Positions 48,338-57,985 of a DNA stretch of 64,000 nucleotides are shown one piece after another; position 1 is the stretch's first letter, and each line of letters opens with the position of its first letter. The position numbers were made by a program, and so were the translations under genes. Source of the stretch: Brachybacterium endophyticum (GTDB taxonomy: Bacteria > Actinomycetota > Actinomycetes > Actinomycetales > Dermabacteraceae); contig NZ_QFKX01000002.1 in NCBI RefSeq assembly GCF_003130585.1, forward strand, positions 310,001 through 374,000, in the 5' to 3' direction. Under the pieces are notes generated by a model. The model was not told the origin of the DNA. It worked only from the letters and a program-made list of their open reading frames with translations, and made no database searches.

Positions 48338-49534
48338 TCAGCCGGAGCGCACGGCGATCCTGGCCAGCAGCGCCTCGGTCGCCAGCAGCGGCGGGACGTT
48401 GCCCGCGATCCGTGCGCGCGCCTGCTGGACGGCGTCCAGCAGGGCGAGGGTGACCTGCGGGTCGCCGCCCTGGGCGGCGTGCATGATCTCCTCGCGCACA
48501 CCGGGGTTCACCAGGTCCGCCTCCGTGCCCAGCTGCACCACCAGCACGTCGCGCAGCACCGAGTGGGCATCCAGGAGATAGCGGTCCAGGACGTCGCGCA
48601 CGAGTCGGGTGCGACGACGCTTCGCATCCTCCTCGAGCTGGCGCATCTGACCACGCAGCGACGGCGGGATCTTGCCGTCCTCGATGCCGGCAGAGCGCAG
48701 GAAGGCTTCCTTCCGCGCTGCGGCGTCGTCGTCCGCGGACGCGGCCGCCTCGGCGTTCGCACGCTCCACCAGTGATCCGGCGGCGAGCACGGCCTGCCCG
48801 CTGCTGCGCAGCCCCAGCAGCGTGCGTGCCGATTCCTCGCGCGCCTCGAGCTCCCCGGGCCGGGTCGCGTACCGCAGCGCGAGACCGATGTGGCCCTGGG
48901 CGGCGCGCGCGGCGCGGTCGGCCAGCGCGGGATCCGCGCCATCGCGGCGCACCAGCAGCTCGGCGACCTGCTCGGGCCGCGGGATGGCGAGCGAGACCAC
49001 GCGGCAGCGGGAGCGGATGGTCGAGGCGAGATCCTCCGCCGAGGGTGCGCACAGCATCCAGACCGTGTGCGGAGGCGGCTCCTCGATCGACTTCAGCAGC
49101 ACGTTGAAGGTGCCGGCGCTCATGCGGTCGGCGTCCTCGATGATGATCACCCGTTGGGCGCCGGTGGCGGGGGAGCGCTGCGCGGTCATCACCAGCGAGC
49201 GCACCTCGTCCTTGGAGATCGAGAGCTTGTCGGTCGCCACGGCCGTGACGTCCGGATGGGTGCCGGAGAGCACCGTGCGACAGGCGTGGCAGCGACCGCA
49301 TCCCGTCCCCCTCTCGCACTCCAGGGTCGCGGCGAAGGCGCGTGCCGCGGTGGAGCGCCCGGATCCGGGCGGGCCGGTGATCAGCCAGGCCTGCGCGAGG
49401 GACCCCTCCGGGGAGGCTGCTCGACGGAACTGGGCGACGGCGGCCTCCTGGCCGACGACGTCCTGCCAGACGGTGCCCGCCGTCCCCGCCGTTTCTGCCG
49501 CCCCCGCTGCGTCCACCTCGTCGACCGTGCTCAT
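48338..49534 (-). CDS. holB: DNA polymerase III subunit delta prime
   Basis: A 398-residue clamp-loader subunit of the AAA+ fold: VVGQEAAVAQFRRA, P-loop GPPGSGRST, a zinc module (CERGTGCGRCHACR) and IIIEDADRMSAGTFNVLLKS (Walker B/sensor region, with the conserved SIEEPP). It loads the beta clamp during replication. The ATG at 49534 overlaps the tmk stop (ATGA), so the two are translationally coupled. Convergent with the DUF3027 gene. Confidence 0.93.
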   Translation of the reverse strand: MSTVDEVDAAGAAETAGTAGTVWQDVVGQEAAVAQFRRAASPEGSLAQAWLITGPPGSGRSTAARAFAATLECERGTGCGRCHACRTVLSGTHPDVTAVATDKLSISKDEVRSLVMTAQRSPATGAQRVIIIEDADRMSAGTFNVLLKSIEEPPPHTVWMLCAPSAEDLASTIRSRCRVVSLAIPRPEQVAELLVRRDGADPALADRAARAAQGHIGLALRYATRPGELEAREESARTLLGLRSSGQAVLAAGSLVERANAEAAASADDDAAARKEAFLRSAGIEDGKIPPSLRGQMRQLEEDAKRRRTRLVRDVLDRYLLDAHSVLRDVLVVQLGTEADLVNPGVREEIMHAAQGGDPQVTLALLDAVQQARARIAGNVPPLLATEALLARIAVRSG

Positions 49535-50265
49535 CGCTCGTCGGCCCCCGGATGGGTGGAGTCGGGCTCGAAGGTCGGGTCCAGCTGCGCGAGGTCCTCG
49601 CCGATGGCGGCGAGCACGTCCTGATGGACCTCCTGCGGAGTGCGCGAGGCGTCCACGATCACGAAGCGCTCCGGCTCGGCCTGCGCGAGGTCGAGGAACT
49701 CGGTGCGCACGGCGTCGTGGAACTCCCGGCCCTCGCGCTCCAGTCGGTCCAGGGAATGGGCCTCGCGCCTGTCCGAGAGCGCATCGGGCGGCAGGTCCAG
49801 CAGGATCGTGCGATGAGGCAGCAGCCCGTCGGTCGCCCAGAGGTTCAGGGCGGCGATCTGGTCCTGCTTGAGGTCGCGTCCCACGCCCTGATAGGCGATG
49901 GAGGAGTCGAGGTAGCGGTCGGCGAGCACGAGGCCGCCCCGCGCCAGGTGCGGTCGCACCACGGTCTCGATGTGGTGGGCGCGATCGGCCGCGTACATCA
50001 GGGCCTCCGCACGGGGGGTGACGTCGCCGCCGTGCAGCAGAAGACCGCGGATCGAGGTGCCCAGCTCCGTGCCCCCGGGCTCGCGCGTGGTGAGCACGAG
50101 ATCCTCGGAGACCTCGCGCTCGGTGAGCAGGTGCTCGCGCAGCAGACCGATCTGGGTGGTCTTGCCGGCGGCCTCGCCTCCCTCGAAGGAGATGAAGATG
50201 CCGCGCCGCGGCGGACGGGGACTGGGCACGAGCAGGGTGCGCATGCCGATCGACGTGGCGGTCAT
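49531..50265 (-). CDS. tmk: Thymidylate kinase
   Basis: A 244-residue thymidylate kinase: P-loop FEGGEAAGKTT, TTREPGGTELGTSIRGLLL, the DR(Y)-type RYLDSSIAYQGVGRDL lid region and a C-terminal acidic tail. It phosphorylates dTMP to dTDP. The gene order tmk-holB is conserved in bacteria. It overlaps the upstream oxidoreductase stop (ATGA at 50262-50265) and the downstream holB start. AGGAGG lies 11 nt before the ATG. Confidence 0.95.
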   Translation of the reverse strand: MTATSIGMRTLLVPSPRPPRRGIFISFEGGEAAGKTTQIGLLREHLLTEREVSEDLVLTTREPGGTELGTSIRGLLLHGGDVTPRAEALMYAADRAHHIETVVRPHLARGGLVLADRYLDSSIAYQGVGRDLKQDQIAALNLWATDGLLPHRTILLDLPPDALSDRREAHSLDRLEREGREFHDAVRTEFLDLAQAEPERFVIVDASRTPQEVHQDVLAAIGEDLAQLDPTFEPDSTHPGADER

Positions 50266-51329
50266 GGGCGGGGTGCCTCCTGGCGGTCGTCGTCCCCCTG
50301 CGGGGTGACCTGGGTGCGCACCGCATCGACGGCGGTCATCACGGACAGGGTGTCCTCCCAGGTCATGAGTGGTGATTGTGTGTCGCCGGCTGCGATCCGG
50401 CGTGCCGCCTCGGCGGCTTCGTAGGCGAGGCCGTCGTCGGGCACGACCGGATCGGCGGCGACGGCGCGCCCTCCGTCGTGCAGCTCGACGATCACCTCAC
50501 CGGGAGCGAGGAACATGTCCGGCAGGTGGATGCGGCCGAGCGTCCCCAGGATCGTCGCATCGTTGGCACCCCGAGCGGCGAGCGTGGTCTCCAGCGAGGC
50601 GCGCGCCCGGGGATGCGCGGAGGAGGACGCCAGGACGTGCACGGTCTCGTCGACGCCGGCAGGTGTGAGGGTGCCGCTCGCGGTGACCTCCTGCAGGTCG
50701 CCCAGCACCATCTGGGCGAAGCTGAGCGGGTAGATCCCCAGGTCCAACAGGGCGCCGCCGCCCAGCTCCGGGGCGTGCAGGCGATGCGAGGGGTCGAAGG
50801 GGAAGTGCTGGCCGTGGCTCGCGCGCAGCGACACGATCTCCCCGATGGTCCCGGCCATGAGGACCTGGCGCACGATGTCGAAGCGGGGCAGGAACCGCGA
50901 CCACATGGCCTCCATCAGGAACAGGCCGCGCTCTCGCGCGAGCTCGACGAGGTCGCGGGCCTGGGCGGCGTCCATCGTGAAGGCCTTCTCGAGCAGCACC
51001 GGGAACCCCGCCTCGAGCACCGCGCGAGCCATCTCGTGGTGGGAGGTGTGGGGAGAGGCGATGTACACCGCGTCGAAGCCCCCGGTCGCGAGCATCCGCG
51101 GCAGCGAGTCGTACGCCGCGTCCACGCCGTGGGTGGTCGCGAACTCCTGGGCGCGCTCGGCCGAGCGCGAGGTCACGGCCACCACCCGCGAGGCGGTGGC
51201 ACGGTGGACGGTCTCGGTGAACTGGGTGGCGATGTGCCCCGGCGAGACCACGGCCCAGCGCACGGCGGGTGCCTGCATCGGGTCCGGGACCGTCGTGGCC
51301 GGCAGGTCCGGATCGGGGCTCGGGGTCAT
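50262..51329 (-). CDS. Gfo/Idh/MocA-family oxidoreductase
   Basis: A 355-residue NAD(P)-dependent sugar or diol dehydrogenase-like protein: Rossmann loop (VRWAVVSPGHIATQF), DAVYIASPHTSHHEMARAVL and LLEKAFTMDAAQARDL (Lys in the usual EKP region, here EKA), then LGGGALLDLGIYPLSFAQMV, typical of the C-terminal alpha/beta domain. Closest to dimeric dihydrodiol dehydrogenase-like members; the substrate is unknown. It heads the operon with tmk and holB. It has a leaderless promoter (TAGATT, 51336-51341, 6 nt before the ATG). Confidence 0.85.
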   Translation of the reverse strand: MTPSPDPDLPATTVPDPMQAPAVRWAVVSPGHIATQFTETVHRATASRVVAVTSRSAERAQEFATTHGVDAAYDSLPRMLATGGFDAVYIASPHTSHHEMARAVLEAGFPVLLEKAFTMDAAQARDLVELARERGLFLMEAMWSRFLPRFDIVRQVLMAGTIGEIVSLRASHGQHFPFDPSHRLHAPELGGGALLDLGIYPLSFAQMVLGDLQEVTASGTLTPAGVDETVHVLASSSAHPRARASLETTLAARGANDATILGTLGRIHLPDMFLAPGEVIVELHDGGRAVAADPVVPDDGLAYEAAEAARRIAAGDTQSPLMTWEDTLSVMTAVDAVRTQVTPQGDDDRQEAPRP

Positions 51330-51335
51330 GACACC

Positions 51336-51341
51336 AATCTA
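51336..51341 (-). promoter_or_regulatory. Candidate leaderless -10 element for the oxidoreductase-tmk-holB operon
   Basis: On the minus strand TAGATT is followed after 6 nt (GGTGTC) by the ATG at 51329; no ribosome site is present. It is one of the better matches to the TANNNT consensus in this window. Confidence 0.55.
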
Positions 51342-51532
51342 TCGGGCACGGCCGACGAACGCTCCGGGACGTGGACGCCGCACGGCCGACCGGCCGCGGT
51401 GATTCGCAGCGGTCGGCCGCACCGGGGGACGGGCGAGCGGTTACCGACCGTGCAGGTCACGGATAGATTGCGAAATGCCCCGAATGTCGGCTGAGACCCA
51501 CTGCACACGCGAGCCCGGGGTTACTCTCGCCT

Positions 51533-51562
51533 CCTGCGGCGACCGACGGAGGTCGCTGCAGG
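51533..51562 (+). promoter_or_regulatory. Leader hairpin upstream of the sugar-binding protein gene
   Basis: CCTGCGGCGACC and GGTCGCTGCAGG pair over 12 bp (one G-U) around GACGGA. It lies about 62 nt before the ATG at 51624, probably in the 5' leader; TACTCT at 51522-51527 is a possible -10 just before it. Its role (stability, attenuation or protein binding) is not known. Confidence 0.4.
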
Positions 51563-51623
51563 TGGGCGGCGATCGGCCGGCCCCGCAGGTCTCGATGTGG
51601 TCGTGGAACGAAGGAGTCCCAGC

Positions 51624-52946
51624 ATGAGCACAAGCACCCATTCCCTCCCTCGCCGTTCGCTGCTCGCGGCGGGCGGGCTCGGCGCGTCGGCGTTGGGTCT
51701 CGCAGCCTGCGGAGGGTCCGACGACTCCTCGTCCTCCGGCGGCGGAGGCGGCGCCACGGCGAACTTCGACGAGCGAGGCCCGATCACGTTCGCCACCGGC
51801 AAGGACACCAGCGGCGTGCTCAAGGAGTTCCTCGAGCGCTGGAACAAGGACCACGAGGACGAGAAGGTGACCCTGGTCGAGCTGCCCGAGAGCGCCGACG
51901 ACCAGCGCAGCCAGTTCATCAACAATGCGCAGGCGAAGTCCGACGCCTACTCCGTGCTGGGCCTGGACGTCGTGTGGACCGCGGAGTTCGCGGCCAACCA
52001 GTGGGTCGTCGAGCTGCCGAAGGACAAGCTGCCGATCGACGCCATGATCCCGGCGACCGTCGAGACCGCCACCTACTTCGGCAAGCTCTACGCGATGCCG
52101 TTCGCGACCAACGGCCAGCTGCTGTTCTCGCGCAAGGACCTGCTGGAGGACGCCGGGGTGAGCGAACCGCCCGCCACCTACGACGAGATGTACCAGATCA
52201 TCGAGAAGGTGCAGGGCTCGAACGAGGGGATGAACGGCTTCGGCGGCCAGTTCTCCAAGTACGAGGGCCTGACCTGCCAGATCTCCGGTGTCGTGAAGTC
52301 CGCCGGAGGCGAGCTGTTCGACAAGGACGGCAAGCCCCATGCCGACAGCAAGGAGGCCGTGGAGGGACTGCAGGTCCTGCGCGACGGCTTCGACAAGAAG
52401 TACATCCCCCAGGAGGCGCTGACCTACAAGGAGGAGGAGTCGCGCCAGGCGTTCCAGGACGGCAAGCTCGTCTTCCTGCAGAACTGGCCCTACGTCTACG
52501 AGAAGTTCGAGGCCGACGACGGCTCCTCGAAGGTCAACGGCAAGGTCCTCGTGTCCCTGGTCCCCGCCGTCACCGGCGAAGGCACCTCGACGGTCGGCGG
52601 ACTGAACTACGCGATCAGTGCGTTCGCGAAGAACATGGGGACCGCTCTGGACTTCATCGCGTTCATGGGCGCGCCCGAGCAGCAGAAGGCCTGGTTCGAG
52701 CAGACCAGCAACCCGACCGCGTCGAAGGCCGTCTTCGAGGACGCCGATCTGAAGAAGAAGTACCCGTTCCTGGCCACGCTCAAGGACTCGATCGACAAGG
52801 GCGCGGTGCGTCCGCAGGTCGTCAAGTACGGCGAGGTCACCCAGGCCATCCAGGAAGCGGCCTACGGATGCCTCTCGGGTGACACCGACGCCAAGGCGGC
52901 GATGAGCGACCTGCAGAAGCAGCTGACCGACCTGACCAAGGGGTGA
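51624..52946 (+). CDS. Sugar ABC transporter substrate-binding lipoprotein
   Basis: A 440-residue extracytoplasmic binding protein: a signal with twin-Arg-like start (LPRRSLLAAGGLGASALGLA) and lipobox LAAC, Gly/Ser linker, then ITFATGKDTSGVLKEFLERW, AMPFATNGQLLFSRKDLLED, VFLQNWPYVYEKFE and GGLNYAISAFAKN, as in trehalose/maltose-type (ThuE/MalE-like) proteins. The sugar is inferred only from the family. AAGGAG lies 7 nt before the ATG. The two permeases follow at once; no ATPase gene is present. Confidence 0.88.
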   Translation: MSTSTHSLPRRSLLAAGGLGASALGLAACGGSDDSSSSGGGGGATANFDERGPITFATGKDTSGVLKEFLERWNKDHEDEKVTLVELPESADDQRSQFINNAQAKSDAYSVLGLDVVWTAEFAANQWVVELPKDKLPIDAMIPATVETATYFGKLYAMPFATNGQLLFSRKDLLEDAGVSEPPATYDEMYQIIEKVQGSNEGMNGFGGQFSKYEGLTCQISGVVKSAGGELFDKDGKPHADSKEAVEGLQVLRDGFDKKYIPQEALTYKEEESRQAFQDGKLVFLQNWPYVYEKFEADDGSSKVNGKVLVSLVPAVTGEGTSTVGGLNYAISAFAKNMGTALDFIAFMGAPEQQKAWFEQTSNPTASKAVFEDADLKKKYPFLATLKDSIDKGAVRPQVVKYGEVTQAIQEAAYGCLSGDTDAKAAMSDLQKQLTDLTKG

Positions 52947-53939
52947 GTGGTGGCCGCACAGCATTCCCGCCGGGTCACGGCGGGCGAGGGCCGCATGGCC
53001 TACCTCCTGCTGCTGCCGACCCTGGTGCTGCTCGCACTCGTGGTCGGCTTCCCGCTCGTGCTCTCCGCCTGGCAGTCGCTGACCCAGTCCGGCGGTGACA
53101 TCGACCCCGCGACAGGGATCATCAAGCAGGGCGACAGCTTCGTCGGCCTGCAGAACTACGCCGACGCGTTCAGCGGTGCGGGTGCCGGTGCCGGGTTCTG
53201 GAACGCCTTCTGGAACACGACGCTGTTCACCGTGGTGGGCGTGAGCATCGAGACCGTGCTGGGCGTCTCGATGGCCCTGATCATGGCGCGGGCGATGCGA
53301 TCGACCGGCATCGTGCGGGCCTCGATCCTGGTGCCCTGGGCGATCCCGACCGTGGTCTCGGCGCTCATGTGGCAGCTGATCTTCGACGCCAACGGCATCT
53401 TCAACCGGGTCATCCACTACCAGGTGCTGTGGACCACCGAGGGATGGCAGGCGAAGGCCGCCGTGCTGGTGGCCGACATCTGGAAGACCGCGCCGTACAT
53501 CGGCCTGCTCACCCTCGCCGGTCTGCAGACGATCGACGACCAGGTCTACGAGGCGGCGACCATGGACGGGGCGAACCGCTGGAGCACGTTCTGGAAGATC
53601 ACGCTCCCGCTGGTGCGGCCCGTGCTCGTGGTCGCCGTGCTCTTCCGTCTGCTCGACGCGATGCGCATGTTCGACCTTCCCTACGTCCTGCTGGGCAGGC
53701 TCGAGTCGGGGCAGACGCTCTCGATGCTGGCCTCCGATGCGGCGAGCAAGACCAACTACGGGCTCGCCTCGGCCTACTCGATGATCCTGTTCGCCTACAT
53801 CTGCCTGGTCGCCTTCGTGTTCATCCGGGTGCTCGGGGCCGACGTCATCGGCGCGCAGAACAAGCCCGCCAAGCGTGGAGGGCGGTCCGCGCGGGCCGCT
53901 CGCAGACTGCGCACCACCACCGAGGGGAGCATGGCATGA
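52947..53939 (+). CDS. Sugar ABC transporter permease 1 (MalF/ThuF-like)
   Basis: A 330-residue inner-membrane permease with six membrane segments (AYLLLLPTLVLLALVVGFPL first) and the EAA loop (EAATMDGANRWSTFWKITLP). It forms the channel with the 53936 gene. The GTG at 52947 directly follows the binding protein stop; the next GTG (52950) is equally possible. The C-terminus is basic (RGGRSARAARRL). Confidence 0.9.
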   Translation: MVAAQHSRRVTAGEGRMAYLLLLPTLVLLALVVGFPLVLSAWQSLTQSGGDIDPATGIIKQGDSFVGLQNYADAFSGAGAGAGFWNAFWNTTLFTVVGVSIETVLGVSMALIMARAMRSTGIVRASILVPWAIPTVVSALMWQLIFDANGIFNRVIHYQVLWTTEGWQAKAAVLVADIWKTAPYIGLLTLAGLQTIDDQVYEAATMDGANRWSTFWKITLPLVRPVLVVAVLFRLLDAMRMFDLPYVLLGRLESGQTLSMLASDAASKTNYGLASAYSMILFAYICLVAFVFIRVLGADVIGAQNKPAKRGGRSARAARRLRTTTEGSMA

Positions 53940-54850
53940 GCAGCGCAGCCGCCGGCACGCAGATCCGCTCGCGCACGGGCGAGGTGCTCTCGCCCAAGAA
54001 GATCAAGAAAGGACGCGCCGGCTCGATCGTGATCGCGATCGGCATGGCCTTCATCCTCGTCTACTGCCTGCTGCCGTTCTACTGGATGGCCGTCTCCTCC
54101 CTGCGCCTACCCAGCGAGGGCCGCTCCACCGAGCTGATCCCCAACCCGATCAGCGTCCAGAACTACGTGGCCGTGTTCGACCCGGACAACCACTTCGGGC
54201 GGGCGCTGATCAACTCCCTCGTGGTCGCCGGAGGCACGACGCTGCTGGTGCTCCTGCTGGGGACGTTCGGCGCCTACGCGCTGGCCCGGCTGGACTTCTT
54301 CGGCAAGGTGCTGGTGATGTTCATGATCGTCGCCACCTCGATGTTCCCCGTCATCACGCTCGTGGTCCCGCTGCTGAAGCTGTTCAGCGGCGGCTTCGAG
54401 TGGTGGCCGGTCAACTGGATCAACAGCTATCAGGCGATGATCCTGCCCACGATGTCCTTCGCGCTGCCGCTGGCGGTGTGGAACCTCAACGCCTTCTTCC
54501 GGCAGCTGCCCGTCGAGCTCGAGCAGGCGGCGATGGTGGACGGCACCACGCGCTTCGGGGCGTTCTGGCGGATCATCCTGCCGCTGGCCACCCCGGGTGT
54601 GTTCACCACGGCGATCATCACCTTCATCGCGGCGTGGAACGAGTTCCTGATCGCCCTGACGATGGTGAACCAGCCCGCGATGCAGACCGCGAACGTGGCG
54701 ATCTCGAAGTTCACCGGCTCCTCGCAGTTCGACACCCCGTACGGCACCAAGATGGCCGCCGGGGTGATCGTGACGGTGCCGCTGATCATCCTCGTGCTGA
54801 TCTTCCAGCGACGGATCATCGGCGGGCTGGCGGCCGGGTCCGTGAAGTAG
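53936..54850 (+). CDS. Sugar ABC transporter permease 2 (MalG/ThuG-like)
   Basis: A 304-residue permease with six membrane segments (VIAIGMAFILVYCLLPFYWM first) and the EAA loop EQAAMVDGTTRFGAFWRIIL, ending with AAGVIVTVPLIILVLIFQRR. The start overlaps the preceding stop (ATGA). Like many actinobacterial sugar importers it probably shares a multitasking ATPase (MsiK type) encoded elsewhere; none is in the window. Confidence 0.9.
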   Translation: MSSAAAGTQIRSRTGEVLSPKKIKKGRAGSIVIAIGMAFILVYCLLPFYWMAVSSLRLPSEGRSTELIPNPISVQNYVAVFDPDNHFGRALINSLVVAGGTTLLVLLLGTFGAYALARLDFFGKVLVMFMIVATSMFPVITLVVPLLKLFSGGFEWWPVNWINSYQAMILPTMSFALPLAVWNLNAFFRQLPVELEQAAMVDGTTRFGAFWRIILPLATPGVFTTAIITFIAAWNEFLIALTMVNQPAMQTANVAISKFTGSSQFDTPYGTKMAAGVIVTVPLIILVLIFQRRIIGGLAAGSVK

Positions 54851-54881
54851 GTCCGCTGAGGAGATTCGCGAAGCAGCGACT

Positions 54882-54915
54882 GCCGGGGGTGGGCTCTGAG
54901 GGGTCCGCCCCCGGC
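54882..54915 (+). terminator. Terminator after the sugar ABC operon
   Basis: A 13-bp stem (GCCGGGGGTGGGC with GTCCGCCCCCGGC; two G-U pairs) and an 8-nt loop, 32 nt after the last stop. Confidence 0.6.
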
Positions 54916-55075
54916 GACGCTGACGGGGGCGGACGATCGATCACGGCGAGGGGACGCGGTGCGCGCCACGGCCTCACCGTGATGTCGCCACCCTAGGCCT
55001 TCCGGGTGAGCAGGGACACACCGGACACGGGGGATTGATCGGTTTCGTTGCGAGGTCGTGACCTCGCGGTCCCGG

Positions 55076-57805
55076 TCAGCTCTTCTTCGTCGAGGTGGAC
55101 TTCTTCGACGTCGTGGACTTCTTCGAGGTCGAGCTGCTCTTGCGGGTGGTGCTGCGCCCACCCTTCTTCGCCGGGCCCTTGGCGCGCTTCTCCGCGAGAC
55201 GCTCGACGGCGACCTCGTGGGTGAGGGCCTCGAGCGAGTCGTCCCGTCGCAGCGTCACGTTGGTGGTGCCGTCGGTGATGTAGGCACCGAAGCGGCCGTC
55301 CTTGACCACGATCGGCTTCTCGCTCGTGGGGTCGGTGCCCAGCTCCTTGAGCGGCGGCTTCGCGGCCGCGCGGCCGCGCTGCTTGGGCTGCGCGTAGATG
55401 GCCTTCGCCTCGTCGAGGGTGATCGAGAAGATCTGCTCCTCGGTCTCCAGGGAGCGCGAGTCGGTGCCCTTCTTGAGGTAGGGACCGTAGCGCCCGTTCT
55501 GGGCGGTGATCTCGGTGCCCTCCTCGTCGGTACCGACCACGCGGGGCAGCGAGAGCAGTTTGAGGGCGTCCTCGATCCCGACGGTGGCCAGGTCCATGGA
55601 CTGCAGCAGGGACGCGGTGCGCGGCTTCGGTCGCTTGGACTTCGGGGTCTTGTCCTCCGGGTCCTCGGGGAGGACCTCGGTGACGTACGGGCCGTAGCGG
55701 CCGTCCTTGACGATGACGTCGTGACCGGTCGCGGGATCCTGACCCAGCACGCGGCCGTCGTCCTTCTGCCGCTCCAGCAGCTCCCGTGCCCGCTCGACGG
55801 TGAGCTCGTCGGGCGCGAGGTCGTCGGGCAGGCTCGCACGCTGCGGCGGGGTCTCGCTCTCGCCCGAGCTCGTCGAACCGGCCTCCGCATCGGGATGGGC
55901 CCGCTCCACGTAGGCGCCGTAGCGGCCCACGCGCAGGGTGATGCCCTCGCCGATCGGGATCGAGTTGATCTGGCGGGCGTCGATGTCGCCCTGCTGCTCG
56001 ACCATGGGCTTCAGGCCGATCGGCCCGTCGGTGCCGTCGGAGGTGTAGAAGTCCTGCAGGTACTCGCTGCGCCCGATGTCGCCGCGGGCCATGCGGTCGA
56101 GCTGCTCCTCCATCTGGGCGGTGAAGTCGTAGTCGATGAACGGCCCGAAGTGCTCCTCGAGCAGCTTGACGACCGCGAACGCGGTCCACGAGGGCACCAG
56201 CGCGCTGCCGCGCCGCAGCACGTAGCCGCGGTCCTGGATGGTGGTGACCGTGGAGGCATAGGTCGAGGGGCGACCGATGCCGCGCTCCTCGAGCGCGCGC
56301 ACCAGCGAGGCCTCGGTGTACCGGGGCGGCGGGGTGGTGGTGTGGCCGTCGGGCACGAGCTCCTGGACGTCGAGCTCGTCGCCCTCGCTCATCTGCGGCA
56401 GACGCTTGTCGTTCTCGTCCTGGTCGCCGTAGCGGGAGGCGTCCCGGCCCTCCTCGTAGGCGGCCATGAAGCCGCGGAAGGTGATCACGGTGCCCGAGGC
56501 GCGGAAGGTCGCGGCGCGACCGCCCTGCTCGAGGGCGAGCTCGACCGAGCTCGTGGTGCCCTTGGCGTCGGCCATCTGCGAGGCGACGGTGCGCTTCCAG
56601 ATCAGCTCGTAGAGGCGGAAGTCGTCGCCCGAGAGCTGGCCCGCGACCTGGGCGGGGGTGCGGAAGCGGTCGCCCGCGGGGCGGATCGCCTCGTGCGCCT
56701 CCTGGGCGTTCTGCGACTTGGTCTGGTAGTGCCGGGGCTTGTCGGGCACGTACTGCGAGCCGTAGAGCTCGGCGGCCTGCGCACGCGAGGCGCTGATCGC
56801 CTCGCTCGAGAGCGCGACCGAGTCCGTACGCATGTAGGTGATGTAGCCGTTCTCGTACAGACCCTGGGCCACGCGCATGGTCTGACGGGCGCCCAGGCGC
56901 AGCTTGCGCGAGGCCTCCTGCTGCAGGGAGGAGGTCGTGAACGGGGCGGCGGGGCGCCGCGTGTAGGGCTTGGACTCGAGGCTCGCGACCCGTGCCTTCG
57001 CGCCCTCCAGGGCCGTGACCAGAGCGGTCGCGGACTCCTCGGTGAGCACGGTGGCCGAGGCGGCCTTCTTCTTCAGCGTGCCGTCGTCGGCGAAGTCCGA
57101 TCCGGTCGCGACCCGCGAGCCGTCGACCGTGGAGATGCGAGCGGTGAATGCCGCGTCCTCGCCCGAGAAGGTGCCGGTGACGTCCCAGTAGTCCGAGGGC
57201 ACGAAGGCCATCCGCTCGCGTTCGCGCTCGACGACCAGGCGGGTGGCCACGGACTGCACGCGGCCGGCGGAGAGGGAGGGGCGGATCTTGCGCCACAGCA
57301 CGGGGGAGAGCTCGAAGCCGACCAGACGGTCCAGGATGCGCCGGGTCTCCTGCGCATCGACCAGATGGTCGTCGATCTCGCGGGTGTTCGTCAGCGCCGC
57401 CTGGATCGCGTCGCGCGTGATCTCGTGGAAGACCATCCGGTGCACCGGGAGGGACTTCTTGGGCTTGAGCGTCTCCAGCAGGTGCCAGGCGATCGCCTCG
57501 CCCTCACGGTCCTCATCGGTCGCGAGGTAGAGGGTGTCGGCATCCTTCAGCTGCTTCTTCAGCTCGGCGACGGTCTTCTTCTTGTCCGGGCTGACCACGT
57601 AGTAGGGGTCGAAGCCGTTCTCGACATCCACCCCGAACTTGCCGTAGGGCCCCTTCTTCATGTCCGTGGGCAGATCCCGGGGCACGGGGATGTCACGGAT
57701 ATGTCCGACGGACGCCTCGACGACGTAGTCGTCCCCGAGGTACCGGGCGATCGTCCGTGCCTTGGCAGGGGACTCCACGATCACGAGATGGCGCGAGCCG
57801 GGCAC
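55076..57805 (-). CDS. topA: DNA topoisomerase I
   Basis: A 909-residue type IA topoisomerase. Toprim: LVIVESPAKARTIARYLGDD and LATDEDREGEAIAWHL; active-site Tyr in GYITYMRTDS. The C-terminal part carries four Topo_C repeats (VGRYGAYVERA, DGRYGPYVTE, NGRYGPYLKKG, DGRFGAYITDG) and a Lys/Ser/Thr-rich basic tail; no zinc fingers are seen. It relaxes negative supercoils. The GTG at 57805 has GGAAGGA 8 nt upstream; an upstream in-frame ATG at 57940 would add an unlikely 45-residue leader. Confidence 0.95.
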   Translation of the reverse strand: MPGSRHLVIVESPAKARTIARYLGDDYVVEASVGHIRDIPVPRDLPTDMKKGPYGKFGVDVENGFDPYYVVSPDKKKTVAELKKQLKDADTLYLATDEDREGEAIAWHLLETLKPKKSLPVHRMVFHEITRDAIQAALTNTREIDDHLVDAQETRRILDRLVGFELSPVLWRKIRPSLSAGRVQSVATRLVVERERERMAFVPSDYWDVTGTFSGEDAAFTARISTVDGSRVATGSDFADDGTLKKKAASATVLTEESATALVTALEGAKARVASLESKPYTRRPAAPFTTSSLQQEASRKLRLGARQTMRVAQGLYENGYITYMRTDSVALSSEAISASRAQAAELYGSQYVPDKPRHYQTKSQNAQEAHEAIRPAGDRFRTPAQVAGQLSGDDFRLYELIWKRTVASQMADAKGTTSSVELALEQGGRAATFRASGTVITFRGFMAAYEEGRDASRYGDQDENDKRLPQMSEGDELDVQELVPDGHTTTPPPRYTEASLVRALEERGIGRPSTYASTVTTIQDRGYVLRRGSALVPSWTAFAVVKLLEEHFGPFIDYDFTAQMEEQLDRMARGDIGRSEYLQDFYTSDGTDGPIGLKPMVEQQGDIDARQINSIPIGEGITLRVGRYGAYVERAHPDAEAGSTSSGESETPPQRASLPDDLAPDELTVERARELLERQKDDGRVLGQDPATGHDVIVKDGRYGPYVTEVLPEDPEDKTPKSKRPKPRTASLLQSMDLATVGIEDALKLLSLPRVVGTDEEGTEITAQNGRYGPYLKKGTDSRSLETEEQIFSITLDEAKAIYAQPKQRGRAAAKPPLKELGTDPTSEKPIVVKDGRFGAYITDGTTNVTLRRDDSLEALTHEVAVERLAEKRAKGPAKKGGRSTTRKSSSTSKKSTTSKKSTSTKKS

Positions 57806-57985
57806 TTGTACCGTCCTTCCGGGGGTTCTGGTGGACCCCGGTTCGCAGTCGGGGATCCATGGGCGGGGCCTGGGTGGCTCCGGCGTGCTCACCGTACACG
57901 CTCCGTCGGAACGTGCACGGGGACTCTCGTCCCGGCTCACACGAGCGAGGGGCGGGCGTCTCGGCGGGTGGTGGACGCTGCGGCC

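Noticed and set aside
51624-54850. Missing ATPase gene as a defect of the sugar importer
   Set aside because: Actinobacterial sugar importers commonly share one MsiK-type ATPase encoded elsewhere, so absence is normal.
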